Shown: positions 48,136 through 57,235, counted from the first letter of the stretch. The stretch is DNA of 64,000 nucleotides from Pseudothauera nasutitermitis (GCF_004801295.1 NZ_SSOC01000006.1:372001-436000), one strand, 5' to 3'. Program-made: numbers and translations. The notes: generated from the letters alone by a model not told the origin.

Positions 48136-49062
48136 ATGGTAAGCACGCATGTTACGGGACCCGAGGCCGGGGGATATCCGCTTATCAAGGTGCTCATTCC
48201 GTATTTTGGTGCCTGGCCGGTGTGGTTTCGTTTCTTCCTGGAAAGCTGTGCATGGAATCCACACTACCGCTGGGTAATCTTTACCGACTGCGGGGCGCCG
48301 GCGGAGTTGCCCGCCAATGTCCGGATCGTTCAGCTGTCCTTTGCCGAGTACTGTGCTCATGTCTCTGGGCAGCTAGGTATTAGCTTCGCTCCTTCATCCC
48401 CCTACAAGCTCTGCGATATCAAACCCGCGTTGGCGGAAGTTCATGCGGACGAACTCGAAGGGGTGGATTTTTGGGCGTTTGGGGACATCGACGTCATTTA
48501 TGGTGATCTTGCTGCATATTTCACCGCGGAGCGATTGGCGGGTCATGATCTCTACTCGACGCACGCCCGGCGTGTGTCAGGGCATTTCACCCTGCTTCGC
48601 AATCGGCCCGACATGAATTCGGCGTTTCGGCGGGTTGATGGCTGGCGGGATGCCTTCGAGTCGAAGGAGCATCGCGCTTTCGACGAGCGTGCGTACTCGA
48701 AGGTGTTCCTGCGCCACAAGAATTCTCCGGGATTCGTGCGTACGCTTGCCAAGGCGCTGGATCCCTGGTTGAGGCGGGCCGAGTTCGTCGAGGCATATAG
48801 CACGCCCAATGCGGGCATACCCTGGCGTGATGGATCGAGTGGTTTTCCGCAAGTCTGGACGTGGAACCGCGGGCGTTTGAGCAACGATCTGGATCGGAAC
48901 TCCATCTATCCATACTTTCACTTCATGACCTGGAAGCACGAGTGGCGGAAGTTCGTGTGTATGGCTGATGCGAATGCGGAGGGTTCTCTTGGGGATTTTG
49001 AGTGGTCGATTTCCTGCAATGGCATCGATCTTGTGGAGTTGGTCAGCATGGAGCGCGTCTAG
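48136..49062 (+). CDS. DUF6625-like putative glycosyltransferase
   Basis: A 308-aa soluble protein resembling DUF6625, a family found in surface-polysaccharide loci. It opens IKVLIPYFGAWPVWFRFFLES and has FTDCG, then a DxD-like metal motif in FWAFGDIDVIYGDL and the RRVSGHFTLLRN segment, which suggest a GT-A-like transferase. No signal peptide. Its stop overlaps the next gene's possible GTG start. An internally deleted copy of the same family lies at 53742-54055. Confidence 0.72.
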   Translation: MVSTHVTGPEAGGYPLIKVLIPYFGAWPVWFRFFLESCAWNPHYRWVIFTDCGAPAELPANVRIVQLSFAEYCAHVSGQLGISFAPSSPYKLCDIKPALAEVHADELEGVDFWAFGDIDVIYGDLAAYFTAERLAGHDLYSTHARRVSGHFTLLRNRPDMNSAFRRVDGWRDAFESKEHRAFDERAYSKVFLRHKNSPGFVRTLAKALDPWLRRAEFVEAYSTPNAGIPWRDGSSGFPQVWTWNRGRLSNDLDRNSIYPYFHFMTWKHEWRKFVCMADANAEGSLGDFEWSISCNGIDLVELVSMERV

Positions 49063-49067
49063 TGGAA

Positions 49068-50219
49068 ATGCGCAGATTGAAAATCCTTCTGCTTCAACCC
49101 GACTATCACGAGAACTCCCACAACTGGTCGGATCTTGTCGAGCAGATTGTCCAGGCATTCGATCCTGTGCGCTACGAAATGGTGACGGCCTTTCTGCATG
49201 GGCATCCTGATCCCGGTGATCCGGAGACCCGTGCTTCGAGAGCCGTTTACTTTGATTTTCCGCCGGACTGGTCCAGGGGGCTGCGTCTTCGCATGGGGGC
49301 TCGGCTACGTGAGTTCTTGGCGGAAGAGAAGTTCGATGTGGTGATTTGCAACCGATACAAGCCGGTGAATATGCTGATGGGGCTGAGCCTGAAGCTGGAA
49401 ATCCCGCTGTGCATCGGAATTTCGCATAGCCTTGGGGAATATGACAGGGTGTGGCGGCGCTTTCGTTTTCGCCGCCTTGTTCGCCCGAATTGGCGTTTCG
49501 TTGGCGTGTCGGATGCCGTGAAAGACTATCTGATCGGTCTGAACTGTGGATTCAGCGCGGACAATACGGTAGCCATCCAGAACGCGATCGACATCGATCG
49601 GGCCGTCTCGGAGCAGTTCTCCAGAGAAGAGGCACGAGAGCGCCTCGGGCTTCCCGCACATGCCCGGATCGTGGGCGCTGCGGGCCGCCTGGTGGCGGTG
49701 AAGGCGTATGACGTGTTGATCCGTGCGTTTGCCAGCGTCGCCGAGGATTACCCGGATGCTCTCCTGGCCATTGCTGGAGAGGGAAAGAAGCGCGGCGAGC
49801 TGGAGGCGCTGATTGTCGAACTGAATCTGCAGGAACGCGTACGGCTGCTGGGCTTCATCGCTGGCGTGAAGCGCTATACCAAGGCATTCGATATATGGAC
49901 GATGCCGTCGTACAAGGAGGGGCTGGGACTTGCCTTGCTCGAGGGCATGGCAGGTGGGCTGCCCGTGATAGCCAGTGATGTCCCGGCGATGCGCGCGCTT
50001 GTGGAAGGAGCGCGGGGCAGGCTCGTTCGCCCTGGGAACGTGGACGATCTGGCTGCCGCGCTCGATGCGTACTTGAGAATGTCCGACGATGAGCTTCGCA
50101 CGGCGGGGGAGCTAAGCTTCAGGTACGTTTCCGCGGCACATCCCATTGACCGTTACCGCTCGCAGTATCGTGCACTGGTCGAGGAAGGGCTTGGTCCTGC
50201 TGAACGGGGATCGCTCTGA
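49068..50219 (+). CDS. Glycosyltransferase family 4
   Basis: A 383-aa GT-B retaining glycosyltransferase. It starts RRLKILLLQPDYHENSHNW, has GVSDAVKDYL at the domain boundary, GAAGRLVAVKAYDVLIRAF opening the donor domain, and MPSYKEGLGLALLEGMAGGLPVIASD with the E-x7-E motif. ATG 49068 is used; GTG 49062 overlaps the upstream TAG and is possible. It resembles the GT4 at 51123-52253 in layout (ICNRYKPVNM versus LAHRFKPIYI), so the two probably come from an old duplication. Confidence 0.9.
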   Translation: MRRLKILLLQPDYHENSHNWSDLVEQIVQAFDPVRYEMVTAFLHGHPDPGDPETRASRAVYFDFPPDWSRGLRLRMGARLREFLAEEKFDVVICNRYKPVNMLMGLSLKLEIPLCIGISHSLGEYDRVWRRFRFRRLVRPNWRFVGVSDAVKDYLIGLNCGFSADNTVAIQNAIDIDRAVSEQFSREEARERLGLPAHARIVGAAGRLVAVKAYDVLIRAFASVAEDYPDALLAIAGEGKKRGELEALIVELNLQERVRLLGFIAGVKRYTKAFDIWTMPSYKEGLGLALLEGMAGGLPVIASDVPAMRALVEGARGRLVRPGNVDDLAAALDAYLRMSDDELRTAGELSFRYVSAAHPIDRYRSQYRALVEEGLGPAERGSL

Positions 50220-50232
50220 TGGTGGTGAGGAA

Positions 50233-51102
50233 ATGAGTGTGCAGAAGGGACTGGTAAGCGTCGTCATTTCGTCCTACAACCACGAGCCCTATATCGAGGA
50301 GGCGATTCTGAGCGTCCTTGGCCAGAGCTATCCGAGTGTCGAGCTTCTGGTCGTCGATGATGGGTCGACGGATAACAGTGTAGAGCGTATCCGCAGGCTG
50401 CAGGAGCGTCACGGCTTCGATTTTCGCGTCCAGCAGAACAAGGGGCTGACCCGGACGCTCAACGAGGCGTTCGCGCGGGCGAAAGGGGAGTTCTTTGCCC
50501 CCTTCGGCTCTGACGACATCATGCTTCCCGACCGGCTGGCGGTTCAGATGGCGCATATGGAGGGCAAGCCCGAGGTGGGCATCTGTTCGGGCAACATGCA
50601 GCTGATCAGGGCGGATGGCTCCCGATATTCCAATGCCGACCCTGGAGAGCATGCGCCCTATCGCCGGCTGCAATTTGATGACCTCTTTCGAAATCGCAAA
50701 TCCGGGATTTCGGCACCAACCATGCTGATCCGCAGAGAGGCGTTCGAGAAGGCGGGCGGGTTCAACCCGGATATCAGGCTGGAAGATCTGTACATTCAGC
50801 TCAAGATCACTCGGTTGGGCTATTGTGTGGATGCACTGGGTGTGCTGATGGCGAAGTATCGCAAGCATGAGACGAACGCCCATAAGAACATCCGTTTCAT
50901 GACTGAGAGCATTCTTCGGATCTATGCCGAATACTCGGATCACCCGGATTATGATCGTGTCCGTTACCGGTTCATAAATTCCATGTTCGCCAAATCCGCG
51001 AAGCGTGATCATCAACTCGCGCGCGAGCTGCTGGCCATGCTGCCACTGCGCGAGTGGACGCCGAGAACGCTGAAGAGTCTGATTCGGTACGTTTTTTCCT
51101 GA
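50233..51102 (+). CDS. Glycosyltransferase family 2
   Basis: A 289-aa GT-A inverting glycosyltransferase. VSVVISSYNHEPYIEEAILSV is the nucleotide-binding start, VVDDGSTDNS follows, and FGSDDIM is the DxD-type metal site. SAPTMLIRREAFEKAGGFNPDI is the acceptor-side segment. ATG 50233 has TGAGGAA just upstream. It lies 13 bp after the GT4 stop and 20 bp before the next GT4. The C-terminal 60 residues are basic and may contact the membrane. Confidence 0.9.
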   Translation: MSVQKGLVSVVISSYNHEPYIEEAILSVLGQSYPSVELLVVDDGSTDNSVERIRRLQERHGFDFRVQQNKGLTRTLNEAFARAKGEFFAPFGSDDIMLPDRLAVQMAHMEGKPEVGICSGNMQLIRADGSRYSNADPGEHAPYRRLQFDDLFRNRKSGISAPTMLIRREAFEKAGGFNPDIRLEDLYIQLKITRLGYCVDALGVLMAKYRKHETNAHKNIRFMTESILRIYAEYSDHPDYDRVRYRFINSMFAKSAKRDHQLARELLAMLPLREWTPRTLKSLIRYVFS

Positions 51103-51122
51103 TCCTTTTAGCGAGGCGTGTC

Positions 51123-52253
51123 GTGTCCCGGGGCGACCATATTCTCCAGTTTTGTCATTGCTATTACGGGCCCTTTGGCGATGTGGCGCGTCAGTATGCG
51201 GAACTGTTCCGTGGAACACCCTATAAGGTGACCACTGTTTATCTCACCGAGCCTCCAAGTGCGGAAGTGGCGGAGCAATCCGCATCGGAGAGGGTGGTTT
51301 TTCTGAACTACTCTTCGGACGACGTGGGCGGCCTCAAGCTCGGGCCGATCCGCGCCTTGCGGAAGATCGTCGCTGAGCATGATTTCCGCCTGGTTCTGGC
51401 GCATCGGTTCAAACCGATTTATATCGCGTGCTGGGCTACGGGGCTGCCGGTCATTGGGGTGCATCACGCCTTTGGCGATTACGACCGCTTGTCCCATAGG
51501 CTTTTCGCCCGATTTTTCAGCAATCGGCTTGGCTTGCTCGGCGTGTCCGACTCAGTGCGGGACGATATCCGGAGAAATCTGCCCGGCTGGCCTGCGACAC
51601 GCATCGAGACACTGCATAATCGTATCGATGTCGACGCCGTGCGTTCCGGCCTGTATTCCCCGCAGGCGGCGCGTGAGGTTCTCGGGTTGCCGAGCGATGC
51701 ATTCATCGTCGCGAATGTCGGTCGTTTGCATCCGGACAAGGATCAGGCGACCTTGCTGCGCGGCTTTGCCCGCGCGCGGGCACATCTGCCTCCTGGGGCC
51801 CTGCTGGTGATTCTGGGAACGGGGCGGCTTGAGCGCACTCTCAAGGCGCTTGCCAATGAGTTGGGCATAGCGGAGTACGTGCGCTTCCTTGGGCAGGTCC
51901 CTGACGCCAGGAGATTGTTTGCCGCGTTTGACCTGTTTGCGCTGAGCTCGGATCATGAACCCTTTGGCATGGTCTTGCTGGAGGCCATGGCGGCAGGGGT
52001 GCCGGTCATCGCGACCAATTGTGGTGGTGCTCCGGAAGTGGTGGCCGATGTACAGGCTTTGTTTCCCCTCGGCGACGATGAGGCGTTGGCGCGGTTGATG
52101 GTCGAGCGGGCAAGCTGGTCTGTAGAAATCCGGGCACAAACCGCCGAACACAACCTGAAGCGGCTCTATGAGCACTTCTCCGATGAAGCCGTGCGCAGTG
52201 CATTCTTTGAGCTTTCGATGGTCCGAAAGGTGCTGGGCAACGCCCTGGCATAG
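51123..52253 (+). CDS. Glycosyltransferase family 4
   Basis: A 376-aa GT-B transferase. N-terminus HILQFCHCYYGPFGDVARQYAE; VANVGRLHPDKDQATLLRGF opens the donor domain; SSDHEPFGMVLLEAMAAGVPVIA carries E-x7-E. Start GTG 51123 has GCGAGGCG upstream. Its N- and C-terminal ends reappear, joined directly, in the 60-codon relic at 53563-53745. Downstream lies a 447-bp gap with an IS3 fragment. Confidence 0.9.
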   Translation: MSRGDHILQFCHCYYGPFGDVARQYAELFRGTPYKVTTVYLTEPPSAEVAEQSASERVVFLNYSSDDVGGLKLGPIRALRKIVAEHDFRLVLAHRFKPIYIACWATGLPVIGVHHAFGDYDRLSHRLFARFFSNRLGLLGVSDSVRDDIRRNLPGWPATRIETLHNRIDVDAVRSGLYSPQAAREVLGLPSDAFIVANVGRLHPDKDQATLLRGFARARAHLPPGALLVILGTGRLERTLKALANELGIAEYVRFLGQVPDARRLFAAFDLFALSSDHEPFGMVLLEAMAAGVPVIATNCGGAPEVVADVQALFPLGDDEALARLMVERASWSVEIRAQTAEHNLKRLYEHFSDEAVRSAFFELSMVRKVLGNALA

Positions 52254-52275
52254 CTGCGTACTTGGCCGGTGAGGG

Positions 52276-52550
52276 ATGGCACCTGCGGCCGTCTTCACCT
52301 GGACCGCGGGCTGGTACAACCCACGCTGCCGTCATTCCGCCCTCGGCTATTCGTCACCGATGAACTTCGAGGAGACAAGCCAACCCTACGCCGCTGTAAC
52401 GCCGTGCTCCGAACACGGGTTACCCACCGGGCCGATCGCCTCCGGGCTGAGAGGGGCTGGCGGCGGCCCCGTGGATGACCCCGCTCTGGGGTACGACCAC
52501 ACCGCTTGGGATTCAAGCGCCAACTTGTCCACGGGAAGGGGGTAACTCCA
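52276..52550 (+). mobile_element. IS3-family element tail (orfB C-terminus and probable right end)
   Basis: Within the 447-bp gap 52254-52700, codons from 52276 read TAGWYNPRCRHSALGYSSPM followed by NFE, the C-terminal block of IS3-type OrfB transposases (WYN-x-x-RRHSALGY). The catalytic DDE core is absent. A sequence near 52527-52550 (GTCCACGGGAAGGGGGTAAC) resembles the right terminus of such elements, but no left end is present. The rest of the gap up to 52700 shows nothing recognisable. Confidence 0.65.
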
Positions 52551-52700
52551 TTCCCAGATAGCTTGTGGGAATAAAGCAACAGAATGTAAAATCTGAGCTG
52601 TCCGCGGATAAGAACCGAGCCTCGAAGCGGCTCACTGCGCGGGCATGAATACGACAAGAGCTCGTCATGCATTTCGGGGTGTAGCCAATCAAGGGGGGGA

Positions 52701-53561
52701 GTGGTGTTGCATCTGCGCCAGTTCGTGCAGGGGCTGGACAAGGTCGTCTACCCGGGGCATGTTTTTTACCTTTCCCCCGAATTGTCTGACGAACGGCGGC
52801 AGATAGCCGATTTTCTTGATGGGAAGCGTCGCTTGACAAGCTTGTACTTCAAGGAAAACATCCGCGCGGTTTACCTGCTTGATGGCAATGCATACGTTCT
52901 GAAGCACGGCTTCCTGAAGGGGTGGAAATATCGCCTCAAAAGGCATCTTGGTGTAACCGGCCACGGTGGTCTGTGCAGCGAATTCATCAATCTGAGACGG
53001 CTGGGCAGCAGCGCACTGGCACCCAATGTCTATGGGGTCGGGTATCGGCGGTATGGGATTCTGAGGGAAGAGTTCCTGGTGGCCGAATTCCATGGGGGCA
53101 TGCTCACCATTGATGCCTTCCTGAAAATGAATTCATCATTGGCAGAGTGGGTGTTGGTGCGAGTGGTGGGACTGTTCCGCCGGATGCTCGATGACGGCTT
53201 CGTGCATATGGACCCGAATCCCATGAACATTCTTGTGAGCGATGAAGGGGAGATGCGCTTCATCGATTTCGAGTTCTGTTCGTTCGAGGCATCGGATCGG
53301 GGGTTCGTGCTGTCGTTTGCCCTGGGTTATTTCTATCATTTCTGGTTTCGGCGCTTTCTTGGGGAAGAGCATTATGACCATCTGGTGCTGGGGGTCTTGG
53401 TGCGCGAAGAGCGTGGAATGGTGGATGAAAAGTTTCTGAACGTTTACCGGCGTTTCAAGCAAGGCAAGATCGGCCGCAAGGAAAGCCACGCTTACTTGCT
53501 TTCTCCCGCCCGCAGGCAGGCGTTCGTGGGTGCTTGCCAAATTGCAGCGGGCGAATTCTAG
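52701..53561 (+). CDS. LPS-kinase-like protein (InaA/RfaY-type kinase fold)
   Basis: A 286-aa protein with a small kinase fold. The catalytic loop FVHMDPNPMNILV (H-x-D-x4-N) is near residue 170 and a DFE metal motif (MRFIDFEFCSF) near 190. An N-lobe lysine may be the one in AYVLKHGFL. Members phosphorylate heptose or Kdo of the LPS core. Start GTG 52701 follows AAGGGGGGGA. Lower confidence on the substrate: inside this glycosyltransferase run it may decorate core or repeat-unit sugars. Two bases separate its stop from the next relic gene. Confidence 0.75.
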   Translation: MVLHLRQFVQGLDKVVYPGHVFYLSPELSDERRQIADFLDGKRRLTSLYFKENIRAVYLLDGNAYVLKHGFLKGWKYRLKRHLGVTGHGGLCSEFINLRRLGSSALAPNVYGVGYRRYGILREEFLVAEFHGGMLTIDAFLKMNSSLAEWVLVRVVGLFRRMLDDGFVHMDPNPMNILVSDEGEMRFIDFEFCSFEASDRGFVLSFALGYFYHFWFRRFLGEEHYDHLVLGVLVREERGMVDEKFLNVYRRFKQGKIGRKESHAYLLSPARRQAFVGACQIAAGEF

Positions 53562-53562
53562 G

Positions 53563-53745
53563 ATGAGGCTTGGCACTCCCGTTGTGATACCGGCTTTGCG
53601 TGAGCCGCGTATCCCCCGGTTCTGCCACGACGGCCCCTCTGCCGATGTGGCGAGGCAGTACGCCGGTTTCTCGGACGCAGTCGTACGCAAGTGCTGCTTC
53701 GCACTGTCCATGGTGCAGGCGGCGCTGGGCGGAGCGTTGCCATGA
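53563..53745 (+). pseudogene. Internally deleted GT4 relic (60 codons)
   Basis: The frame encodes RIPRFCHDGPSADVARQYA followed directly by GFSDAVVRKCCFALSMVQAA and LGGALP. The first part matches the N-terminus of the GT4 at 51123 (QFCHCYYGPFGDVARQYA) and the second its C-terminus (HFSDEAVRSAFFELSMVRKV, LGNALA). About 330 codons between them are gone while the frame is kept. The stop overlaps the next ATG as ATGA. Both glycosyltransferase domains are missing, so no enzymatic function is expected. Confidence 0.8.
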
Positions 53746-54055
53746 TGGTGGAGGCTGCTGCTGCGCCCAGCCTGTGTTTCGTCATCCCGTATTTCGGCAA
53801 GTGGCCGTTCTGGATGCCTTTCTTCCTCGCCAGTTGCCGCGCCAACCCCACGGTGGACTGGCTGTTGTTTTCGGATTGCGGCGAACTGCCGGACTGTCCG
53901 CCCAGCGTGCGCATGGTGGGGACGAGCTTTGTGATCTCAAACCGCCTGCGCAGTCCGCGCTGCGTGAATTGGCCGCGTCCGGCCGCTGGATGGTAGACGA
54001 ACATGGATTTCATCCAGCCGCCACCCGGCTGCTGGCCACTGAGGACAAAGGATGA
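53742..54055 (+). pseudogene. Internally deleted, frameshifted DUF6625-like relic
   Basis: From ATG 53742 the frame reads SLCFVIPYFGKWPFWMPFFL, then WLLFSDCGELPDCPPSVRMV, matching the first 60 residues of the DUF6625-like protein at 48136 (VLIPYFGAWPVWFRFFLES, FTDCG). It then loses register and ends at 53996. Another frame carries a C-terminus-like piece ELAASGRWMVDEHGFHPA up to a TGA at 54053-54055 that overlaps the next ATG. The middle of the gene is deleted. Confidence 0.7.
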
Positions 54056-55050
54056 AGATTCTCCTGCTCGTTCAGAAGGAGCAGCGCGTCATACTCGATC
54101 GCCTGTATGACGGTATCGCCGCCCATGCCGATTGCGACCTGCGTTGGCTGGGCAGGGCCGAACAGGCCAATCTCCGGCGCTACTTCCGCCACGCAGTCGA
54201 TGTCTGCGCATACGATCGTATCGTGTTCTTTTTGCGTTTCAAGCAGGAGATACGCCAGGTTCCATTCATCCGCACCGTCCCCAATCTTGTCATCCTCGAA
54301 CACGACGCCTGTCAGAACTACTTCCCCGGCAAATACCAGGGGAAATTCAGCCGCCACTATGCCCAGTTGCCATGGGTGCGCATCATCAGTTCTGGCCATG
54401 TGGTGGCCGAGCGCCTGCGTGCGGAGGGGTTCGACGCGCTGTTCGTTCCCAAGGGCTATGATCAGGCAACCCTGCGCAACCTGGGGCTGGAGCGGGATGT
54501 CGAACTCGCCTTCGTCGGCAGTACCAAGAGTTCCGTCTATACCGGTCGCCGTCGCCTGCTTGAAGAGATCGCCGCGCGTGAAAATCTGCTGATCACGCGC
54601 ACCGAGTCCGGTGACGAATATCTGCGCATGCTCAACCGCATCCGCTTCTTCGTCAGCGCCGATGCCGGCATTGGCGAGTACATGATCAAGAATTTCGAAG
54701 CCATGGCCTGCGGCTGCGTGCTTTTTGCCTACGACCAGGGTGAGGCCGAGAATGAGGCGCTCGGTTTTCGGGACATGGTGAACGTGGTGCTCTACCGCGA
54801 CGTGGAGCAACTCCGCGTCAAACTCGCGCAACTCCGTGCGGACCCGGCCCTGGCAGAACGCATCGCGTGTGCAGGCCAGGCCCTGGTCGAGCGCGAGTAT
54901 CGCTTCGATGTGCTGGGCCGGCGCGTTGTGGAAGCCATGCAGGCGCCTTTGCGCCCTCATCCGCCGCTCGGCTGGCTGGATCGTCTGCGCTTGCGGCTGG
55001 GCGTGCGCCTTTATGCGGATTTCACTGAAATAGCGGATGCTCGTGGGTAG
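54052..55050 (+). CDS. CgeB-like glycosyltransferase (GT-B)
   Basis: A 332-aa protein of the CgeB/Glyco_trans_1_2 group. MKILLLVQKEQRVILDRLYDG opens it; NLVILEHDACQNYFPGKYQG, VELAFVGSTKSSVYTGRR and the donor-site IKNFEAMACGCVLFAYDQGE follow. AAAGG precedes ATG 54052, whose codon overlaps the stop of the relic upstream. The sugar transferred is unknown. The end overlaps the next frame if that gene begins at 55037. Confidence 0.8.
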   Translation: MKILLLVQKEQRVILDRLYDGIAAHADCDLRWLGRAEQANLRRYFRHAVDVCAYDRIVFFLRFKQEIRQVPFIRTVPNLVILEHDACQNYFPGKYQGKFSRHYAQLPWVRIISSGHVVAERLRAEGFDALFVPKGYDQATLRNLGLERDVELAFVGSTKSSVYTGRRRLLEEIAARENLLITRTESGDEYLRMLNRIRFFVSADAGIGEYMIKNFEAMACGCVLFAYDQGEAENEALGFRDMVNVVLYRDVEQLRVKLAQLRADPALAERIACAGQALVEREYRFDVLGRRVVEAMQAPLRPHPPLGWLDRLRLRLGVRLYADFTEIADARG

Positions 55051-55057
55051 GTTGGGT

Positions 55058-55861
55058 ATGGTGTTGAAATTGTATTGGTGCCGTGGGAAGGGACGCGATG
55101 ACCCGGGGCAGTGCAACTTTGGTGATTTCCTGTCCCCCCTGATCGTCGAAATGGCCGCCGGGCGGGCGGTGGAATATGCACCCATCCACAAGGCGGACAT
55201 GATGGCGATCGGTTCCATCATGAACCGGGAGGTGAAGGCCAGGCGCCTTTTGCTGCCCCGTCGGCTGCACGTATGGGGCAGCGGAACCGATGCCCCGGGA
55301 AGAGCCTTTTCTGCGCGGCACCATTATCACGCCGTGCGTGGGAGCCACACCCGCGATCAGATCACAGGGGAGGGGTTCAGCGCGGTGGCACTGGGTGATC
55401 CGGGCCTGCTGGCGAACGAATGGTGGAGCGGGCGGCCACGGCCGGGCAAGCGCTACACACTGGGCGTCATTCCACATTACGTAGACCGCGACGATGCCGC
55501 GGTGCAACGGGTGGCGATGCAGCCGGGTGTGCGCATCATCGATGTCTATTGGCCGGTGGAGGATGTGCTGAAGGCCATCCAGGAGTGTCACTTCATCCTG
55601 TCTTCGAGTATGCACGGGCTCATCGTGGCGGACGCCTTCGGCATTCCAAACCGTCGGGTGGTACTGTCGCAGGGAATGATCTCGGACTTCAAGTTCGTCG
55701 ATTACTACTCGGCCTTCGGGCTGGCGGAGCCGGCCAGCCTGACTGCCGGGGATCTCGCGGGAGCGACGGCGGCCAGTGCCGAGCGGTTGGTCGGCGAATA
55801 CCTCCGGCCCGGACTGGATGGGATCAAGCGCGGCCTGCTTTCAGCTTTCCCGTCTCTCTGA
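55058..55861 (+). CDS. Polysaccharide pyruvyl transferase family protein
   Basis: A 267-aa member of the PS_pyruv_trans family, which adds ketal-linked pyruvate to sugars using phosphoenolpyruvate. Diagnostic: CNFGDFLSPLIVE near the start, HVWGSGTD, YHAVRGSHTRDQI, ALGDPGLLAN and SSSMHGLIVADAFGIPN. ATG 55058 follows AGGTTGGGT and begins where homology does; ATG 55037 would overlap the upstream gene by 14 bases. Followed by a 369-bp gap without a gene. Confidence 0.85.
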   Translation: MVLKLYWCRGKGRDDPGQCNFGDFLSPLIVEMAAGRAVEYAPIHKADMMAIGSIMNREVKARRLLLPRRLHVWGSGTDAPGRAFSARHHYHAVRGSHTRDQITGEGFSAVALGDPGLLANEWWSGRPRPGKRYTLGVIPHYVDRDDAAVQRVAMQPGVRIIDVYWPVEDVLKAIQECHFILSSSMHGLIVADAFGIPNRRVVLSQGMISDFKFVDYYSAFGLAEPASLTAGDLAGATAASAERLVGEYLRPGLDGIKRGLLSAFPSL

Positions 55862-56230
55862 CCACGGGTCGAGCGCAATCTCCGCCATTCATGGCGGGGG
55901 CAGCGAGACCAGCGTGCCTGGAGCCGGTTCGTGGCGAGGAGGCCCCAGTTTCAGGCTGGGGCGACTCACAGCGCAGGCACCGTTGAACAGGAAGAGGGCC
56001 GTGCGCCCTCCTTGCAGGCCACGGTTATATCAAGTCCGATGCGGTTCGGTTGTAAGCGTCATTCCGAGACTGCATCGACGAGAAGGGCTTGATCTTATAA
56101 TCCCCCTCGCGGCGGCCTCGTCACCGTGGATGTTCGCTGAGGCTCCGAGGCCGCGCAGAGGCGGGTTCGCACTACCTGCGGGCCGGATCGCCTTCAACGA
56201 GACCGATCTCACCATCCATAAAGGGTAATC
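55862..56230 (+). other. 369-bp intergenic region with a possible -10 box
   Basis: No supported coding frame. A TATAAT hexamer lies at 56096-56101, about 130 bp before the GT9 start, but no good -35 is spaced to it. The stretch is otherwise GC-rich and shows no repeat or IS sequence that I recognise. It may hold the promoter of the GT9 gene. Confidence 0.35.
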
Positions 56231-57235
56231 ATGATTCCGGCAGGGCTTCGGGTGGCGATCGTGCCGTTCCCGGCATTGGGCGATCTGACCATTTATCTGA
56301 GACTGGCCCAGGCGTTCAGTGCCGCCGGTGCCTGTGTGACCTACTATTCGGACCACTTGTCTGCGGCAGCATCGCGGTTTGACTGGTTGCAGGTAACCGC
56401 TCTGGGCCAGACGGGCGTCCGCGCACTGCTTGCCGAGTTCGACCTGGTTATCTGGGATGCCGGAGCCCCGCTGGGGCGAGACCGTCGGGAGGATGGTTTT
56501 GTGCTGGCCGAAATGGTCGATGCACATGCGCATCTTGCCGTCGTGACGGCCAAGAAACTTCCCCAGCCCCTGAGTGACTGCCGGCTGCCGCTGACGATCG
56601 GGGGACGTGAGTTCGGGCCCAAGTGTGCGACGTTCTGCCAGGATGGGAAGGCGGGCCTGACGATGGTCGACTGGGTCGATCGATATGCCGCCGAAACGTT
56701 CGGACTTGCCGTGCCGTCGACGCCGCCGGGGGTGACGGGCGAAGGCTCCTCCCGAGCCGTCGGACGGAAGGCAGTCATTTTCCCGACGACGCCCAATCCG
56801 CGGAAAAACTACTGGCCGCAGGGCTTCAGACGGATCGCGAATTCGCTTGCGGCCGCGGGCTGGGATGTGTCATTTGTCGTCATGCCGGCCGAGCATTCGC
56901 GTCTTGAGGGCGAATATCCGCGTTTTCCCGTGGTGACCTTTCCTGACCTCGATCAGTTGATCGCCTATCTGCAGGATACCTGCATCGTCATCAGCAACGA
57001 CTCCGGCGGCGGGCACCTTGCGTCCATGATGGGCCTGCATACCGTCACCATTACGCGCAAACCCCCGAACTTCGTCTGGCGGCCAGGTTTCAATGGGCAC
57101 AATACCGTGCTTTCTCCATTGCTCACCTTCAAGGGCTGGGGCGGGCATGTCTGGCGGCCGTTCGTGCCGTACTGGCGAGCCCAGACCTGCGCGGAGGAGG
57201 CTTTACGCCGATTGGTCGGATGCCGACGTGCGTAA
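56231..57235 (+). CDS. Glycosyltransferase family 9 (heptosyltransferase-like)
   Basis: A 334-aa GT-B transferase of the ADP-heptose LPS heptosyltransferase family. RVAIVPFPALGDLTIYLRLAQA is the N-terminal signature; VIFPTTPNPRKNYWPQGFRRIA opens the donor domain; CIVISNDSGGGHLASMMG is the usual SNDSG element. AAAGGG lies eight bases before ATG 56231. The last 33 bases overlap the 3' end of the convergent rfbC. Confidence 0.87.
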   Translation: MIPAGLRVAIVPFPALGDLTIYLRLAQAFSAAGACVTYYSDHLSAAASRFDWLQVTALGQTGVRALLAEFDLVIWDAGAPLGRDRREDGFVLAEMVDAHAHLAVVTAKKLPQPLSDCRLPLTIGGREFGPKCATFCQDGKAGLTMVDWVDRYAAETFGLAVPSTPPGVTGEGSSRAVGRKAVIFPTTPNPRKNYWPQGFRRIANSLAAAGWDVSFVVMPAEHSRLEGEYPRFPVVTFPDLDQLIAYLQDTCIVISNDSGGGHLASMMGLHTVTITRKPPNFVWRPGFNGHNTVLSPLLTFKGWGGHVWRPFVPYWRAQTCAEEALRRLVGCRRA

